Below are positions 26,462-34,314 of a stretch of 46,592 bases of DNA, one piece after another (the first letter of the stretch is position 1; every line of letters starts with the position of its first letter). The notes beneath the pieces were generated by a model. That model saw only the letters and a list, made by a program, of their open reading frames with translations, was not told the DNA's origin and did no database searches. The DNA comes from an uncultured Clostridia bacterium (GTDB lineage: Bacteria > Bacillota > Clostridia > Christensenellales > Borkfalkiaceae), in NCBI GenBank assembly GCA_945638575.1, contig CALZDP010000009.1:1-46592 (forward strand). The letters run 5' to 3'. The translations under genes were made by a program, and so were the position numbers.

Positions 26462-27232
26462 ATGCCAAGACCGACAAAATACCGTAGAGTGTGCAATTAC
26501 CCTACAGTTTACGGCTTTTCGCCCATAGGCGGTGCGTTAGGCAAGCCTGTTACTTTAACGGTAGACGAATTTGAAACGATACGCCTTATCGATAAAGAGG
26601 GTTTAAGTCAGGAAAACTGCGCAGTCCAACTCGGCGTGGCAAGAACTACCGCTCAAAAAATATATGAAACCGCCAGAAACAAGATAGCAAACGCCTTAGT
26701 TAACGGTTGTGCGCTAAAAATCGAAGGCGGACAGTACCGTTTGTGCCGCGGAAGTTCGGACTTGTGTTATAACAACAACTGTATAAAACGCAAAATTCAA
26801 TCAGAGTGTAAACAAAAAGGAGAAAATATTATGAGAATAGCAGTAACTTACGAAAACGGAAAGGTTTTTCAGCATTTCGGAAGGACCGAGCAGTTTAAAC
26901 TTTACGATGTACAAGACGGCAAAATCGTCGCAACTAAGGTTATCGGAACTAACGGTTCCGGACACGGCGCACTTGCCGGCGTACTTTCTGCCGCAAACGT
27001 AGACGTGCTTATTTGCGGAGGTATCGGCGGCGGCGCTCAAATGGCTTTGAGCGAAAGCGGAATAAAACTTTACGGCGGTGCAAGCGGTAACGCAGACCAA
27101 GCGGTAGCGGACTTTTTAAGCGGAAACTTAAACTTCGATGAAAACGTACATTGCGACCACCACGACCATGAACACGGCGAAAATCATACTTGCGGCGACC
27201 ACGGTTGCGGAGAAGGACATTGTCATCACTAA
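26462..27232 (+). CDS. DUF134 HTH domain fused to a NifX/NifB-type dinitrogenase-cofactor domain
   Basis: A 256-aa two-domain protein. Residues 1-100 are DUF134, with an HTH (RRVCNYPTVYGFSPIG, then EFETIRLIDKEGLSQENCA and VARTTAQKIYETARNKI). Residues 124-230 form the dinitrogenase iron-molybdenum cofactor fold (MRIAVTYENGKVFQHFGR … FKLYD … GHGALAGVL … DVLICGGIGGGAQ … GNADQAVADFL). A His/Cys-rich tail (HCDHHDHEHGENHTCG) probably binds metal. No nitrogenase is in the window; such proteins occur widely in non-fixing anaerobes. An internal AAGGAG (26817-26822) precedes Met124 (ATG 26831) by 8 nt, so the second domain may also be made alone. Confidence 0.85.
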   Translation: MPRPTKYRRVCNYPTVYGFSPIGGALGKPVTLTVDEFETIRLIDKEGLSQENCAVQLGVARTTAQKIYETARNKIANALVNGCALKIEGGQYRLCRGSSDLCYNNNCIKRKIQSECKQKGENIMRIAVTYENGKVFQHFGRTEQFKLYDVQDGKIVATKVIGTNGSGHGALAGVLSAANVDVLICGGIGGGAQMALSESGIKLYGGASGNADQAVADFLSGNLNFDENVHCDHHDHEHGENHTCGDHGCGEGHCHH

Positions 27233-27233
27233 A

Positions 27234-27268
27234 AAAATCTTCCGTCATAAATTTGACGGAAGATTTTT
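27234..27268 (+). terminator. Terminator after the DUF134-NifX gene
   Basis: A perfect 14-bp stem, AAAATCTTCCGTCA (27234-27247) with TGACGGAAGATTTT (27254-27267), ending in T residues. Confidence 0.92.
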
Positions 27269-27274
27269 AAAATA

Positions 27275-27299
27275 AAAAGTCTGCCTATAAGCCCGTTAT
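27275..27299 (+). repeat. Dispersed repeat D, copy 6 (type B)
   Basis: AAAAGTCTGCCTATAAG then CCCGTTAT, with the extended tail TCGTTGTTTTTA. From here to the tRNA terminator (27300-27650) I see no gene or structure. Confidence 0.85.
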
Positions 27300-27650
27300 T
27301 CGTTGTTTTTAGTCGTTTTTTACAAACTTAACGTAAGGCTTAAATTTGCATAAATAGGACTTTTGTTTTAAAAAAAATCGCATAGTTTGGAAGGCGTTGA
27401 AGTAAAAAAATTTAAGCGCCTTGACAATCGGATAAAACGGAAGTATAATAACTTACACGGCGTCAGCGGTCTTATAACCGATAAGTTTAAAATATAAGGC
27501 AGCCTATTAAGTTTATTGATAAAGATAGGTTGGACGTATTAAAACTTAAAAAATATAGGCAGAATAAGGATACGGTTAAGTTCAATTTGTTTTTTGCATC
27601 GGTATGGCAGAATTATAGTTTTTTATGGCGTATAATAGCAAATTGAATAC

Positions 27651-27682
27651 AAAAAAGCCGTCGCATTTTAAACTGCGACGGC
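27651..27682 (-). terminator. Terminator of the tRNA-Gln transcript
   Basis: Minus strand: GCCGTCGCA with TGCGACGGC (27657-27665 / 27674-27682), followed by CTTTTTT right after the tRNA. Confidence 0.88.
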
Positions 27683-27685
27683 ATT

Positions 27686-27760
27686 TGGCTGGGGATGAGA
27701 GATTCGAACTCCCGGATGACGGAGTCAGAGTCCGTAGCCTTACCGCTTGGCGAATCCCCA
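27686..27760 (-). tRNA. tRNA-Gln (anticodon CUG)
   Basis: A 75-nt gene including an encoded CCA. The acceptor TGGGGAT pairs with ATCCCCA, the discriminator base is G, the anticodon stem ACGGA/TCCGT has loop CTCTGAC giving anticodon CTG, and the T loop GTTCGAATC is canonical. It stands alone, with its own promoter and terminator. Confidence 0.95.
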
Positions 27761-27779
27761 ATATTTAATTGCAAAGATA

Positions 27780-27808
27780 ATGATAGCAAATTTTTATAAA
27801 AAAAACAA
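27780..27808 (-). promoter_or_regulatory. tRNA-Gln promoter
   Basis: On the minus strand, TTGTTT (27808-27803), 17-bp spacer, TATCAT (27785-27780), 20 bp before the mature 5' end. Confidence 0.55.
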
Positions 27809-28009
27809 GTGTTTTGATAAACATTTTGTATTTTAAAGCAATTTTTTTAAATGCAGATTGCCGTAAACCTACCGATTGCAGATACCTTATATTTTATCGG
27901 CAAACGCCATATTTATTTGGTAGGAAATTTATTCCATTAAAAAAGCGGTTAGGTACGCCAAACGCATTATAGCGGAATTTAACTGAAAAAGATATTAAGG
28001 CGGTAAAGT

Positions 28010-28750
28010 ATGGTAAACGAGAACTTTGCAAGCAGTATAAAAAATAATACCGAAAGCATAGGTTTTTTAAACCTTTATTTTGCCAAAGTTCAATCTTTTA
28101 ACGATAATTTGTACCCGATAGACAGACAAAAAGAGATAGATTCGGTAAATAATCCCAATTTAAAAGCGCAAAAGCAGACTTCGTGGAAGTTATTAGAGTT
28201 CGCCGTAAAAGACATTTTTAATAAAAAAACGGAAGATTTTACTTTTAAATGCGAAAACGGAAAGTGGCAGACGGACGGATTCTATTTTTCAATTTCTCAC
28301 ACAAAAAAACTTGTTTGTTTAGCCCTATCCGACGCCCCCGTCGGGGTTGATATCGAGAATATAACGGATTTTGCAAGCAGGGTTGAAAATAGGAAGGGTT
28401 TTTTTGAAAAAATAGCCGCTAAAAAAGAACTGGAAATAATTAAAAGTCCGTCTATAGGTCGGTTATTGCAACTTTGGACGGGTAAAGAAAGTAATTTTAA
28501 ACGTAACAATCAAAAGGTGTTTTTACCCCGAAGTACCGAAGTCGACGTTAACGAAACCTTTTATGCTTTTTTAGCGGAAGATGGCGAAGGTTTCAAAGTT
28601 TCCGCTTTGTACGGTTTTGGCGCTTTGGATAATTGTTTACAATGTAGCGCCGAAGGCTATTTGACGGCGATATGTTCAAAGTTTAAAGATTGCAAAATTT
28701 ACGGCTTAGACCTTGTAAACAATAAAAAAGTCCGTCTATGTAAACAATAA
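28010..28750 (+). CDS. 4'-phosphopantetheinyl transferase (Sfp/Gsp type)
   Basis: A 246-aa enzyme that would load the CoA-derived phosphopantetheine arm on carrier proteins. Motifs: FYFSISHTKKLVCLAL and the metal site GVDIE (112-116), then WTGKESNFK with Trp156, Lys159, Glu160, the W-KE-x3-K signature. Codons 145-152 are copy 7 of the dispersed repeat in frame (KSPSIGRL), right before the conserved Trp. At the 3' end a perfect 25-bp tandem duplication (28715-28739 and 28740-28764) has replaced an earlier TAG inside repeat copy 8 and adds CKQ. No ribosome site of note precedes ATG 28010. No NRPS/PKS or ACP genes are nearby. Confidence 0.88.
   Translation: MVNENFASSIKNNTESIGFLNLYFAKVQSFNDNLYPIDRQKEIDSVNNPNLKAQKQTSWKLLEFAVKDIFNKKTEDFTFKCENGKWQTDGFYFSISHTKKLVCLALSDAPVGVDIENITDFASRVENRKGFFEKIAAKKELEIIKSPSIGRLLQLWTGKESNFKRNNQKVFLPRSTEVDVNETFYAFLAEDGEGFKVSALYGFGALDNCLQCSAEGYLTAICSKFKDCKIYGLDLVNNKKVRLCKQ
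28442..28466 (+). repeat. Dispersed repeat D, copy 7 (type A), inside the phosphopantetheinyl transferase gene
   Basis: AAAAGTCCGTCTATAGG then TCGGTTAT, differing from copy 8 at one of 25 bases. It starts on a codon boundary and encodes KSPSIGRL. Confidence 0.9.
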
Positions 28751-28764
28751 AAAAGTCCGTCTAT
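28715..28764 (+). repeat. Perfect 25-bp tandem duplication at the end of the phosphopantetheinyl transferase gene
   Basis: Two identical units start with GTAAACAATAAAAAAG and end with TCCGTCTAT. Each unit ends within the left part of repeat D. Confidence 0.95.
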
Positions 28765-28775
28765 AGGTCGATTAT
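28751..28775 (+). repeat. Dispersed repeat D, copy 8 (type A)
   Basis: AAAAGTCCGTCTATAGG then TCGATTAT, directly after the TAA stop, with the tail CGATATTTTTTA. A truncated copy (about 28727-28739) precedes it through the tandem duplication. Confidence 0.9.
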
Positions 28776-28812
28776 CGATATTTTTTAAGCAGTTAAAATA
28801 ACGTTACTTATT

Positions 28813-28856
28813 GTTTAACGCCGTGTTTAAAATAAACACGGCGTTAAACTTTTTTT
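28813..28856 (+). terminator. Strong terminator after the phosphopantetheinyl transferase gene
   Basis: A perfect 17-bp stem, GTTTAACGCCGTGTTTA (28813-28829) with TAAACACGGCGTTAAAC (28833-28849), 3-nt loop, then T7. The rest of the 28751-29149 gap contains only repeat copies 8 and 9. Confidence 0.95.
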
Positions 28857-29017
28857 GATTTATAAAAAATGCGAACGGATAAATTTTGTAATAGCGACAG
28901 TTATCGTAATAGTAAAATTATTGCGATTTAGAAAGACTAAGGGCAGTTAATTTTAGGTGTGAAGCATTGCTAAATTAAAAAAATAATATTGGTTACGTTT
29001 TTTCAAAAAATGCCGAA

Positions 29018-29038
29018 AACAGGCTTATAGACCAAGAT
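29018..29038 (-). repeat. Dispersed repeat D, copy 9 (degenerate)
   Basis: Minus orientation: AACAGGCTTATAGAC then CAAG; a mixed, decayed copy. Confidence 0.6.
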
Positions 29039-29149
29039 ATTAAAATTTTACGCCGTAAAAATAAAGCAACAACGCATAAACCCAAAAGCCTGTATTCCGT
29101 TTAACAAAAAGCGGTAATTACCTTTTTATTTAATATCAAATTTCAAAAG

Positions 29150-29710
29150 TCAAGCAGTTAAAACGGGGATAATAAGGTCAAAGTAATAGCAAGAAATCTT
29201 TTCGGGGGATTCTTTGCAATCACGGCTGAGCCACCATAAAGTAAGTTCGGTCAAAGTGGTAATCAAATGGTTTACAAGTAAATCTTCGGGAAACTTAGTG
29301 CATTTATAGGTTTTAAAAACGTAGTCGTAAACCAATTCGTTTAGGTGCTTATTAAGGTCTTTGATGAAAATTTCCTTACTTTCCGATTGCAGTACGCCTT
29401 TTAATTTATCTTTGTCTTCGTAAAAGTGGTAAAAAAGGTGAATAACGATATGTTTAAAGTCGTTTGTGTTAGAAAAGTTGTGATAGGTTTCAGGCTCTAA
29501 TTCAGGGCAAAACACGTGCGAAAATATATCCGTACAAATCAGGTGAAGAAGTTCTTCCTTAGTTTTAAAATGTTCGTAAAAGGTAGACCTGCCGACGTTT
29601 GCTTGGTCTAAAATATCCTGTACGGTGATTTTGGAATAACTTTTTTTTTGCATAAGGGCATAAAAGGCTTCCATAATAGCCTGTTGGGTTTTTTGTTGTC
29701 GTCTGTCCAT
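29150..29710 (-). CDS. TetR-family repressor
   Basis: A 186-aa regulator. The N-terminal TetR HTH is clear: QQAIMEAFYALMQKKSYSKITVQDILDQANVGRSTFYEHFKTKEELL (residues about 8-53, read in parts), with a helical ligand-binding C-terminal domain of the TetR_C type. It is divergent from the ABC transporter operon, and the 177-bp space between them carries both promoters and three inverted repeats, so it probably represses the transporter and itself. The ligand is unknown. The start at ATG 29710 has an AGAGGTG site. Confidence 0.9.
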   Translation of the reverse strand: MDRRQQKTQQAIMEAFYALMQKKSYSKITVQDILDQANVGRSTFYEHFKTKEELLHLICTDIFSHVFCPELEPETYHNFSNTNDFKHIVIHLFYHFYEDKDKLKGVLQSESKEIFIKDLNKHLNELVYDYVFKTYKCTKFPEDLLVNHLITTLTELTLWWLSRDCKESPEKISCYYFDLIIPVLTA

Positions 29711-29748
29711 AAATACACCTCTATCCGCTAACGGACAATCTATTCGAT

Positions 29749-29764
29749 AACATTATACAATGTT
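29749..29764. promoter_or_regulatory. Inverted repeat on the tetR promoter
   Basis: AACATT-ATAC-AATGTT, a perfect 6-bp-arm repeat covering the -10 of the tetR promoter (TTTACA 29780-29775, 17 bp, TATAAT 29757-29752 on the minus strand). It is followed by TGTTCGGTA, which recurs at 29853. Confidence 0.55.
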
Positions 29765-29780
29765 CGGTATCTTTTGTAAA
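29752..29780 (-). promoter_or_regulatory. tetR promoter
   Basis: On the minus strand, TTTACA (29780-29775), 17-bp spacer, consensus TATAAT (29757-29752). Confidence 0.7.
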
Positions 29781-29801
29781 GAGTCTTTTTAAAATTATTT
29801 A

Positions 29802-29830
29802 TTGACATATATATGAGTCTGTGTTATAAT
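29802..29830 (+). promoter_or_regulatory. Promoter of the ABC transporter operon
   Basis: Consensus TTGACA (29802-29807), 17-bp spacer, consensus TATAAT (29825-29830): an intrinsically strong promoter, as expected for repressor control. Confidence 0.85.
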
Positions 29831-29868
29831 ACAAAACAAATAGGTTTGTTTTGTTCGGTAATGAACAA
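29831..29868. promoter_or_regulatory. TetR-type operator at the transporter start site
   Basis: A perfect inverted repeat, ACAAAACAAA (29831-29840), spacer TAGG, TTTGTTTTGT (29845-29854), starts directly after the -10. It overlaps a second one, TTGTTC-N6-GAACAA (29851-29868). Binding here would block the polymerase. Confidence 0.65.
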
Positions 29869-29887
29869 AATTTAAAGTTTATTTGAT

Positions 29888-30784
29888 ATGGTGATAAGAT
29901 ATTCAAGCGGTAAAATTTCCGTAAAATGTTCAAAAAACAGTCGCATTTTGGTGGACGACGTAAATTTTGATATCGACGACGGCGAAACCTTTGCGCTTAT
30001 AGGAAAAACCGGTTCCGGCAAGACCATGATAGCGTTGTCCATAATGAATCTTTTGCCGGAGGACGCGGTACAAACGGGCGGTAAGTTTGATTTTTGCGGG
30101 CGTTTTTTGACGGGGGAATCTTTACAAGAACTTCTCGGTAACGAGATAGTTTATATACCGCAAAGCGGTGGCGATTACCTTAACCCGACGCGGACGGTAA
30201 AAAAACAACTTGCGGACTCTTTAAAAAGGCTTGGTTTTAAAGGGAAAGATATTAAAAACCGCGCCATAGAAAACCTTGGTAAGGCAGGACTTAGCGAGCC
30301 TGAAAAGGTTATGGAACTTTACCCGTTTGAACTTTCCGGCGGAATGGCGCAAAGGGTAACGATAGCGCTTGCGCTATGTTCTAACGCCAAACTTCTTATT
30401 TGCGACGAGGCTACCAACGGGCTAAACCATGAAGCGACCAAAGAGTTTATTTTTGAAATCAACAGGCTGTTTCCGAAGGCTTCCAAACTTGTGATAACCC
30501 ACGATATAAGCGTTGCAAAATCCTGCGACAAAATAGGGGTTTTGTGCGAAGGAAAACTTTTGGAAAGGGGGGATGCACAGTCGGTTTTAGTTAGTCCGAA
30601 GCACCCTTACACCAAATCTTTAATAAATTCTCTTGTAAAAAACGGCATGGAATGGCTTCCGATTTTGCGTAACGACAAGTGCGATTGCCCCTTTTATTCG
30701 CGTTGCCCGTCCGCAAGCGAGCGTTGTCTTTCGGAAGTTCCGGAAAAAACCGACGGCGTGTCAATGTACAGGTGCGTGCTATGA
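29888..30784 (+). CDS. ABC transporter ATPase, OppD/NikD type
   Basis: A 298-aa ATP-binding subunit of a peptide/nickel-class importer. Walker A is GKTGSGKT (39-46), the Q-loop IPQSGGDYLNP, the signature LSGGMAQR, Walker B LLICDEAT, and the H-loop LVITHDIS. The C-terminal extension HPYTKSL … CPFYSRCPSASERC with clustered cysteines is the oligo_HPY module of Opp/Dpp/Nik ATPases. It is the first gene of a five-gene transporter operon under TetR; its stop overlaps the next start (ATGA). No ribosome site is evident before ATG 29888. Confidence 0.9.
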   Translation: MVIRYSSGKISVKCSKNSRILVDDVNFDIDDGETFALIGKTGSGKTMIALSIMNLLPEDAVQTGGKFDFCGRFLTGESLQELLGNEIVYIPQSGGDYLNPTRTVKKQLADSLKRLGFKGKDIKNRAIENLGKAGLSEPEKVMELYPFELSGGMAQRVTIALALCSNAKLLICDEATNGLNHEATKEFIFEINRLFPKASKLVITHDISVAKSCDKIGVLCEGKLLERGDAQSVLVSPKHPYTKSLINSLVKNGMEWLPILRNDKCDCPFYSRCPSASERCLSEVPEKTDGVSMYRCVL

Positions 30785-31452
30785 TAAGCGTAAAATCGGT
30801 TAGTAAGTCTTTCGGCGACAAAAAGGTTTTAAAAGATCTGTCCTTACAAATAAACGACGGCGAGATAGTCGGCCTTTACGGGGAAAGCGGATGCGGAAAG
30901 TCCACCCTTGCAAAAATTATGTGCGGTGTGGAAGTCGCCGACGGCGGTGAACTTTTTATAGACGGCGTTTTGGTGCTTTCTGCGAAAAAGTACGACAGAA
31001 AGGCGGGTAAACTTATACAAATGGTTTATCAACAGCCATTTTCCGCTCTCGATCCTTCCCAAAAAGTCGGTTCTGCGTTGTATGAGATTGTGAAGTACAA
31101 CCGTTTGGCAAAAAGCCGGGCGGATATAAAAAAAATTGCATATAAGGTTGCAGTTATGATGGGCATAGAAAGAATTTTAAATCAACTGCCATCTGAAATT
31201 TCCGGCGGAGAGGCGCAACGGGTAAATTTGGCAATGAGCCTTATGCTCAGCCCCAAACTTTTGATTTTGGACGAAGCGACTTCCATGCTCGACCTTTCCA
31301 CGCAGGCGGAAGTGCTTGCAAAAGTTAAGCAAATAGTTGAAACCGACCGTATCGCGGTATTATTTATAAGCCACGACAAGGAACTTGTAAATTATTTTTG
31401 CGATAGGGTGTATTCATATGAAAATTATAATGTGAAGGAGATACATTTATGA
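30781..31452 (+). CDS. ABC transporter ATPase, OppF/NikE type
   Basis: A 223-aa partner ATPase: Walker A GESGCGKS (34-41), signature ISGGEAQR, Walker B LLILDEAT, H-loop LFISHDKE. It starts at ATG 30781, sharing ATGA with the upstream stop. A longer in-frame start at 30679 would lie inside the upstream gene and has no family counterpart. It lacks the long C-terminal HPY extension and is therefore a short form. Together with the previous gene it makes the ATPase heterodimer. Confidence 0.9.
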   Translation: MISVKSVSKSFGDKKVLKDLSLQINDGEIVGLYGESGCGKSTLAKIMCGVEVADGGELFIDGVLVLSAKKYDRKAGKLIQMVYQQPFSALDPSQKVGSALYEIVKYNRLAKSRADIKKIAYKVAVMMGIERILNQLPSEISGGEAQRVNLAMSLMLSPKLLILDEATSMLDLSTQAEVLAKVKQIVETDRIAVLFISHDKELVNYFCDRVYSYENYNVKEIHL

Positions 31453-33080
31453 AAAAACATACTGTTATTGCGCTGATTTTAGCGTTAGCGGTTATATTTT
31501 CGCTTACAGCGTGCAACGTCGAACTAAAAAAAGAGAAAGCAGTCTATATCGGCACTACCGCCGTTATCGAAAAAGCGGTGCGTGGCGAATACAATTACGA
31601 CATGTTTGCCTCGGGGAATTCCGAAATCCCTTTGGTGTGGCAGGACGGTGCGGACCATGAATACAAACCGCTTCTTGCAAGTTACCAAACGGTCGGCAAT
31701 AAAACGTGGACTTACACCGTACAACAGGGGATGACCTGGTCGGACGGAAAGCCGGTTACGGCGGAAGATATTTTGTTTACCTTAAACTACGACGACGCTA
31801 ACGGCGAAGCGGTGTTTAACGACAAAACCGCAACAGACGGAAAGGTTACCGAAAAAAAGTACGAGGGTTACGCCTTGTCCGCGGACAAAAAATCCATTTC
31901 CCTTACCTTAGTAACCGAAAACGCGCGTGAACTTTCAAATATGACTTCATTCAGAATAATGCCTAAGCACGTTTACGAAGGCAAAAATGAGATTACAGAC
32001 GCCGACGGACGTGTGGTTTGCGGACCTTTTGTTTTGGAAAGTTTCAATAAAGAAGCCGGCGTTTTGACTTATAAAGTTAATCCTTATTATCCCCAAAAAC
32101 CGAAGATTGAAAAGTTGGTTTACAGGATTTTCGGCAACGAAGATTTAATGTATATGGCGCTTAAAAATGGTGATATCGACACCGTTTGGGCGTATTCGCA
32201 AAGCGTTAACGCCAACTATTACGATGTTTTAAAAGAGGTAGACGGTCTTGATTTTATTCAAACCCCTGCAGTCGGCGTGCGCGCGGTTGTTATGTTTAAT
32301 ACTTCGATTGCTCCGTTTAACGACGGCAATTTGCGTAAAGCCGTAAGTTACGCATTAGATTACGAAGCCTTTAAAAACACTTTCGGCAGTGCAGGCGTTT
32401 CGGTTGCAAACCGCGGATTTGTTCCGGCTTCCGTTTCGGGGGCGAAGCAAACCGAAAAACTGAAAAAAGACTATGCTACGGCGGCGGAATATCTTAAAAA
32501 GTCCGGATACGTCAAGGCAAACGGCGGCAAATATTATAAAAAAGATGGGGCGGAACTTGAATTTGCGCTTACGGTGCGTTCTTCAAACGCTACTCACCTT
32601 AGGTATGCCGAACTTGTAAAAAATAACCTTGAGGACTTTGGTATAAAAGTTAACCTTGATGCAGTGGACAGCAACACCTTTAACGTCAAAACAAGCAATA
32701 AATTTTCTTCCGATAACGGCGTCGGCGTATCACATCAAGCGGCAATTAACGGATTTACCGAGGCAGGCATGGGTATGAAAGACGGTTTTGCAAGTATTTA
32801 CGTAGATAAATCCCACCCCGTTCAAGGCGGTTGTCAGGTTGACGACGAAGTATTCTTGGGCATTTTAGAAAATATGCGTAAGGCAAAAACAAAAGAGGAA
32901 TATAACGCGGCCGCAGGAAGTTTGCAGGACTATTATGCGGACAATGTACCCCTTATCGCACTTTACTGGGATAATTTGAATTACGTACATTCTTCCAAAT
33001 TAAGCGGTTTAAAGACTGACGCGGTGTTTGGCATAAACAACGTCGTAAGTTGGTTGAACGCAGATATTTCGGAACGCTAA
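31449..33080 (+). CDS. Extracellular solute-binding lipoprotein, family 5 (peptide/nickel class)
   Basis: A 543-aa lipoprotein with lipobox SLTAC (Cys22). The SBP_bac_5 layout is clear: TWTYTVQQGMTWSDGKPVTAEDILFTL (start of domain I), NLRKAVSYALDYEAF (hinge region), and a C-terminal LYWDNLNYVHSSKLSGLKTD segment. It would capture oligopeptide, dipeptide or a nickel-histidine-type complex for the transporter. The substrate cannot be read from sequence; the His-rich neighbour and hypB genes downstream make nickel a possible cargo. It overlaps the preceding gene by 4 bp (ATGA). Confidence 0.9.
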   Translation: MKKHTVIALILALAVIFSLTACNVELKKEKAVYIGTTAVIEKAVRGEYNYDMFASGNSEIPLVWQDGADHEYKPLLASYQTVGNKTWTYTVQQGMTWSDGKPVTAEDILFTLNYDDANGEAVFNDKTATDGKVTEKKYEGYALSADKKSISLTLVTENARELSNMTSFRIMPKHVYEGKNEITDADGRVVCGPFVLESFNKEAGVLTYKVNPYYPQKPKIEKLVYRIFGNEDLMYMALKNGDIDTVWAYSQSVNANYYDVLKEVDGLDFIQTPAVGVRAVVMFNTSIAPFNDGNLRKAVSYALDYEAFKNTFGSAGVSVANRGFVPASVSGAKQTEKLKKDYATAAEYLKKSGYVKANGGKYYKKDGAELEFALTVRSSNATHLRYAELVKNNLEDFGIKVNLDAVDSNTFNVKTSNKFSSDNGVGVSHQAAINGFTEAGMGMKDGFASIYVDKSHPVQGGCQVDDEVFLGILENMRKAKTKEEYNAAAGSLQDYYADNVPLIALYWDNLNYVHSSKLSGLKTDAVFGINNVVSWLNADISER

Positions 33081-33098
33081 AATATTTTAAACTTAGCG

Positions 33099-33123
33099 AT
33101 AACAGGCTTATAGGCGGACTTTT
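33099..33123 (-). repeat. Dispersed repeat D, copy 10 (type B)
   Basis: Minus orientation: ATAACAGGCTTATAGGC then GGACTTTT; one mismatch from type B. It lies between the binding protein and permease genes. Confidence 0.88.
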
Positions 33124-33232
33124 ACTGTAAATTTGCCGTTGTATAGGCGTTAGCCGTCTATCCCAAGTTTCTTGTCGGTGCTTTTTAAACAAAAAAGCGC
33201 GCGCCTCGTCGGGTTTAAGTAAAATATGTGCG

Positions 33233-33257
33233 ATAACGGGCTTATAGGCGGATTTTT
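33233..33257 (-). repeat. Dispersed repeat D, copy 11 (type B)
   Basis: Minus orientation: ATAACGGGCTTATAGGC then GGATTTTT. It is 134 bp from copy 10 in the same orientation and the same intergenic gap. Confidence 0.88.
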
Positions 33258-33342
33258 GACTGAAAGCAATCACTAACTTAAAGCAATATCCGTAAGATTA
33301 ACGGTAAAAAACGGCGTAATGCGCAGAGAGAGGGTGAAAGAT

Positions 33343-34314
33343 ATGAAAAAATACCTAAACAACTTAATAACCTGCGTTATCTGTTTTATTTTTATAGTCA
33401 TACTGAATTTTGCTTTGCCGAGGCTTATGAGCGGTGATCCCGTTGCCTATTTAACGGGCGTGGATGAGGAATCTATGAGCGTAGTGCAATATGAGTATTA
33501 TCGCAACGCCCTTCATTTAAACGACAATATCTTCGTACAGTTTGGGTACTATATTAAAAGTCTGTTTGACGGCAGTTTGGGGTATTCCTACCGAATGGAA
33601 GCAACGGTTTCTTCACTTATACTTTCAAGGATAGGCGCAACCTTGCAAATATCACTTGTCGCCGTGGTGGTTTCCTGCGGAATAGCCCTTGTGTGGGGTT
33701 TGTCGGCAGGTAGTAAAAAAGGAACTTTCGATAAAATTTCAACCACAGCCAACGTAATTATAAACACGTTGCCCTCCTTTACCGTCGGAATGTTGCTAAT
33801 AATTCTGTTTTGTTTCGGGGTTAAAATCTTCCCTTATTCGGGATTAAATTCGCCGAATATAGAAAAGGGAACGGCGGAATATTTTTTTGACAGGATTTAT
33901 CATTTAATTTTGCCTGTAACTACGTTGACCGTGACGTTTTTACCGTCAAGGTATTTAATTGTGCGTAACACGGCGCGCGCCGTTTTAAATGAAAAATATC
34001 TTCTTTTCGCCCGTCAAAGGGGGCTTGGACGGCGGAAAATCAAATACGGGTATATTCTCGGAAACGTTGCGCAACCCTTTATAGCAATGGTTGGAATGAG
34101 CGTCGGCGCAAGTATCGGCGGTTCGGTGGTTGTGGAAAATCTTTTTTCCATACAGGGGATGGGAACCCTTCTTACCGACGCCGTCTATGCGCTTGACTAT
34201 CCGCTTATGCAAGGGGTTTTGTTCGTAACGGCGTTTATTGCGGTTATATCGATAATAATTACGGACGTAATATGTATTTTGACCGATCCTAAGTTAAGGA
34301 GGGCGCGCCTATGA
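33343..34314 (+). CDS. ABC transporter permease, OppB/DppB/NikB type
   Basis: A 323-aa permease with six membrane helices. Segments near the start (NLITCVICFIFIVILNFAL) and the signature block VRNTARAVLNEKYLLFARQRGLGRRKI, the 'EAA' cytoplasmic loop that docks the ATPase, are clear. ATG 33343 is chosen because AGAGGG lies 8 nt upstream; an in-frame ATG at 33319 has no site. It is separated from the binding-protein gene by 262 bp containing two dispersed repeats but no terminator. Confidence 0.88.
   Translation: MKKYLNNLITCVICFIFIVILNFALPRLMSGDPVAYLTGVDEESMSVVQYEYYRNALHLNDNIFVQFGYYIKSLFDGSLGYSYRMEATVSSLILSRIGATLQISLVAVVVSCGIALVWGLSAGSKKGTFDKISTTANVIINTLPSFTVGMLLIILFCFGVKIFPYSGLNSPNIEKGTAEYFFDRIYHLILPVTTLTVTFLPSRYLIVRNTARAVLNEKYLLFARQRGLGRRKIKYGYILGNVAQPFIAMVGMSVGASIGGSVVVENLFSIQGMGTLLTDAVYALDYPLMQGVLFVTAFIAVISIIITDVICILTDPKLRRARL

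Noticed and set aside
28010-28750. Broken phosphopantetheinyl transferase pseudogene
   Set aside because: Despite a repeat in frame and a tandem duplication, the reading frame and catalytic GVDIE and WTGKE motifs are intact.
30679-30780. Extended N-terminus of the second ABC ATPase
   Set aside because: It would overlap the upstream ATPase out of frame and precedes the usual start of this family; ATG 30781 with the ATGA overlap fits better.
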